Below, one piece after another: positions 37,026 to 38,968 of a stretch of 38,968 nt of DNA. The notes under the pieces are model-generated. The model was not told where the DNA came from and did no database searches. It saw only the letters and a list, made by a program, of their open reading frames with translations. The position numbers and the translations under genes are program-made. How positions within the stretch are numbered: the first letter of the stretch is position 1; each line of letters begins with the position of its first letter. The DNA is from Phycisphaerales bacterium (GTDB lineage Bacteria > Planctomycetota > Phycisphaerae > Phycisphaerales > UBA1924): NCBI GenBank assembly GCA_028279375.1, contig JANQNW010000026.1:1-38968 (forward strand). Direction: 5' to 3'.

Positions 37026-38968
37026 TCAGGATTCCGCATCCTTCTTTAGCGCCCGCAGCGCATCAAACGCCTCCATTGGCGTCATGCGCTCCAGATCCAG
37101 CGAACGCAATGTACCGAGCGCAGGATGCTCTTTGAAAGTCTCAAACAGACCTGGCTGAGACGCGCCAGGCGCAACGGCTTTCTTCGAGTTTTGGCGAGAT
37201 ATCTCACGCGGCATCCCCTCATGCGACACCGCAAGCGTCTCCAGCAACTCCTCGGCGCGCTTCACCACCGCCCGCGGCAAGCCCGCCAGCTGCGCCACAT
37301 GAATGCCGTACGACCGATCCGCGCGCCCCGGCACGATGCGATGCAGGAAGACGATCTCATCGCCCCATTCCTTCACGCTCACATTCAGATTCGTGAGGCG
37401 CCCGGGAAGCTCTTCTTCGAGCGTCGTCAGTTCGTGATAGTGCGTCGCAAAGAGCGTGCGAGGTCCACGCGTCTCTTTCCCGAACTTCGCAAGCGACTCG
37501 GCGATCGCCCACGCAAGCGACAGACCATCGAGGGTCGATGTTCCCCGCCCGATCTCATCGAGAATGATCAGCGAACGCGCCGTCGCGTTGTGCAGGATGT
37601 TCGCCGTCTCCGTCATCTCGACCATGAAGGTCGATTGCCCGGCGTGCAGCGCGTCATCGGCGCCCACCCGGCTGAAGACGCGATCCGTCACACCGATCTC
37701 CGCCCTCGTCGCCGGCACGAAGCTCCCCGCATGCGCCAGGATCACGAGCAGCGCGGCCTGCCGGATGTAAGTCGATTTGCCCGCCATGTTCGGGCCGGTG
37801 ATCAGCGCCAGGCTCGCGGGCGACTCCGTCGTGCCGAGCCGGATGTCGTTGGGCACGAACTGCTCGTGAAGCAGCGACTCGAGCACCGGATGCCGTCCCT
37901 GCTCAATGTCGAGCGTCGCCTCGTCAACCATCGTCGGCCGCGTCCATCCGCGCCGATTCGCCTGCTGTGCGAAGCACCCGAGACAGTCGAGCTCCGCGAC
38001 CGTCCTGCCAAACTGCGCAATCGCCGGCGCCAGGCGTCCTGCCTTCGCGCAGAGATCGCGAAAGAGCGCAAGCTCGCGCTCGATTGCCCGAGCCTCGGCC
38101 GTCGTCACTTTCTCCTCGAACTCCTTGAGCTCGGGTGTGATGTAGCGTTCGGCGTTCTTCAAAGTCTGCTTGCGCGTGAACTCCGGCGGCGCCTTTGCTG
38201 ACTGCGCCCGCGACAGCTCAATGTAGTAGCCGAAGACGCGATTGAACCCCACCTTGATCGCCGGCAACTCGTGCCGCTCGATCAACTCCTGCTGATATTT
38301 CGCAAGCCACTCGCCCGCATCGCGCCGAAGCCCGCGCGCCTCGTCGAGCTCGGCGTCGACCCCGTCGCGAATCACGCCGCCCTCGCGCAGATGCGCCGGC
38401 GGCGACTCGAGGCACACGCGCTCGATCTCTGCGGCCATCGGTGTCAGCATCGCGCGCAGCGACTCGAGCGACTCCCGATGCGCGCCGAACGCCGGGGCGT
38501 TGTCGATCGACTCGATGATCAACTCCAGCTTCGAGAGCGATCCGCCCAGCGCCACCAGATCCCGCGGCGTCGCCCGCCCCAGTCCCAGCCTGCCCGCAAT
38601 GCGCGCGACATCCTGCACATTGCGGAGCGCCGCGTTGAGAGACTCGGCGCTGCGAACATCGCCTTGCAGCGTCGCGACGCACGCATGCCGCGCTTCGATC
38701 TCTTCGCGATTGCTCAGCGGACGGCACAGCCACTCGCGAAGCAGGCGCTTGCCCATGCTCGTGCGCGCCCCGCCGGCGCCGCTGAAGACGCCGACCAGCG
38801 AGCCGTCCGTTGTCCCGCCACGCACGGTGCGCTCGATCTCCAGGGCGCGCAGCGTCGCGGCGTCGATCGCGAGGTATCCCTCAGGCGTCTCGCGCACCGG
38901 AGCCGAGAGATGCGAGAGCGTCGCGCCGCCTGTGCGCCCCGGGATCATCCCGCCGTCATCGGCGCTCA
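37026..38968 (-). CDS. mutS: DNA mismatch repair protein MutS, N-terminus beyond window
   Basis: The visible part, about 647 residues, covers the end of the connector, core, lever, clamp and ATPase domains. The mismatch-binding N-terminal domain lies off the right edge. Landmarks: ALEIERTVRGG and SMGKRLLREWLCRPL of the core; VGFNRVFGYYIELSRAQS of the lever/clamp entry; ALITGPNMAGKSTYIRQAALLV with the Walker A site (near 37773-37800); ADDALHAGQSTFMVEMTE; ILDEIGRGTSTLDGLSLAWA with Walker B; TLFATHYHELTTLEEELPG; and a helix-turn-helix-like C-terminal dimer part (HVAQLAGLPRAVVKRAEELL). It recognises base mismatches after replication. The C-terminal end is normal. MutL is not in the window. Confidence 0.97.
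   Translation of the reverse strand, partial: SADDGGMIPGRTGGATLSHLSAPVRETPEGYLAIDAATLRALEIERTVRGGTTDGSLVGVFSGAGGARTSMGKRLLREWLCRPLSNREEIEARHACVATLQGDVRSAESLNAALRNVQDVARIAGRLGLGRATPRDLVALGGSLSKLELIIESIDNAPAFGAHRESLESLRAMLTPMAAEIERVCLESPPAHLREGGVIRDGVDAELDEARGLRRDAGEWLAKYQQELIERHELPAIKVGFNRVFGYYIELSRAQSAKAPPEFTRKQTLKNAERYITPELKEFEEKVTTAEARAIERELALFRDLCAKAGRLAPAIAQFGRTVAELDCLGCFAQQANRRGWTRPTMVDEATLDIEQGRHPVLESLLHEQFVPNDIRLGTTESPASLALITGPNMAGKSTYIRQAALLVILAHAGSFVPATRAEIGVTDRVFSRVGADDALHAGQSTFMVEMTETANILHNATARSLIILDEIGRGTSTLDGLSLAWAIAESLAKFGKETRGPRTLFATHYHELTTLEEELPGRLTNLNVSVKEWGDEIVFLHRIVPGRADRSYGIHVAQLAGLPRAVVKRAEELLETLAVSHEGMPREISRQNSKKAVAPGASQPGLFETFKEHPALGTLRSLDLERMTPMEAFDALRALKKDAES

Overview
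The window looks like a chromosomal segment of a high-GC planctomycete, most likely of the Phycisphaerae. The clues are a secreted protein ending in two EF-hand/dockerin-like units of the type DLDGDGSVGSADLAQL...WG, a 53-aa small basic protein of the kind found in the Planctomycetes/Verrucomicrobia/Chlamydiae group, two different GroELs in one cluster, a secreted SOUL-type protein, and TPR and SpoIIE-phosphatase genes. This assignment rests on recognised family features, not on a database search. I found no rRNA, tRNA, CRISPR array or insertion sequence.

Layout. 1-2231: the 5' two thirds of pyruvate kinase (minus, cut by the left edge), divergent from an arsR-arsM arsenic methylation operon. 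2235-4295: ytoQ, a small lipoprotein and an S41-type peptidase (all minus). 4435-9394: two paralogous secreted TPR proteins flanking a membrane-anchored thioredoxin-like protein, then a Cache-HAMP-PP2C (RsbU-like) sensor phosphatase. 9401-16396: DUF429 protein, lipoprotein alpha/beta hydrolase, secreted propeller/CARDB/dockerin-like protein, zinc alcohol dehydrogenase, SOUL protein, M48 peptidase lipoprotein and an HPF/RaiA-like ribosome hibernation factor.

16397-19455 is an accessory patch. It holds about 640 bases with no recognisable gene, then three minus-strand genes of unknown role with somewhat lower GC: a protein with a PD-(D/E)XK nuclease signature, a 149-aa protein, and a 64-aa membrane protein whose start overlaps the 149-aa gene. 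It lies between two housekeeping genes (the hibernation factor and icd) and is the best candidate here for an undescribed system.

19456-27576: icd (minus), then a long intergenic region with a strong 11-bp-arm inverted repeat, then a chaperone cluster on the plus strand: groEL1 (GGM tail, extra loop), an unknown 152-aa protein directly abutting it, groES, groEL2 (no GGM tail), a stem-loop, dnaJ, grpE and an FmdB-type zinc-ribbon protein. Both chaperone systems (Hsp60/Hsp10 and the Hsp70 co-chaperones) are therefore encoded side by side, without dnaK in the window.

27652-38968: a second RsbU-like membrane phosphatase, moaB, acpS, a membrane protein with a possible SPOR-like C-terminus, the 53-aa small basic protein, a STAS anti-sigma-factor antagonist, an aminotransferase, type I GAPDH with a strong terminator, three thioredoxin-fold genes (a TlpA-like secreted protein and a tandem pair of WCGDC proteins), a small four-helix membrane protein, and mutS (minus, its N-terminus beyond the right edge). 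The two RsbU-like phosphatases and the STAS protein suggest partner-switching regulation, but no matching anti-sigma kinase is encoded here.
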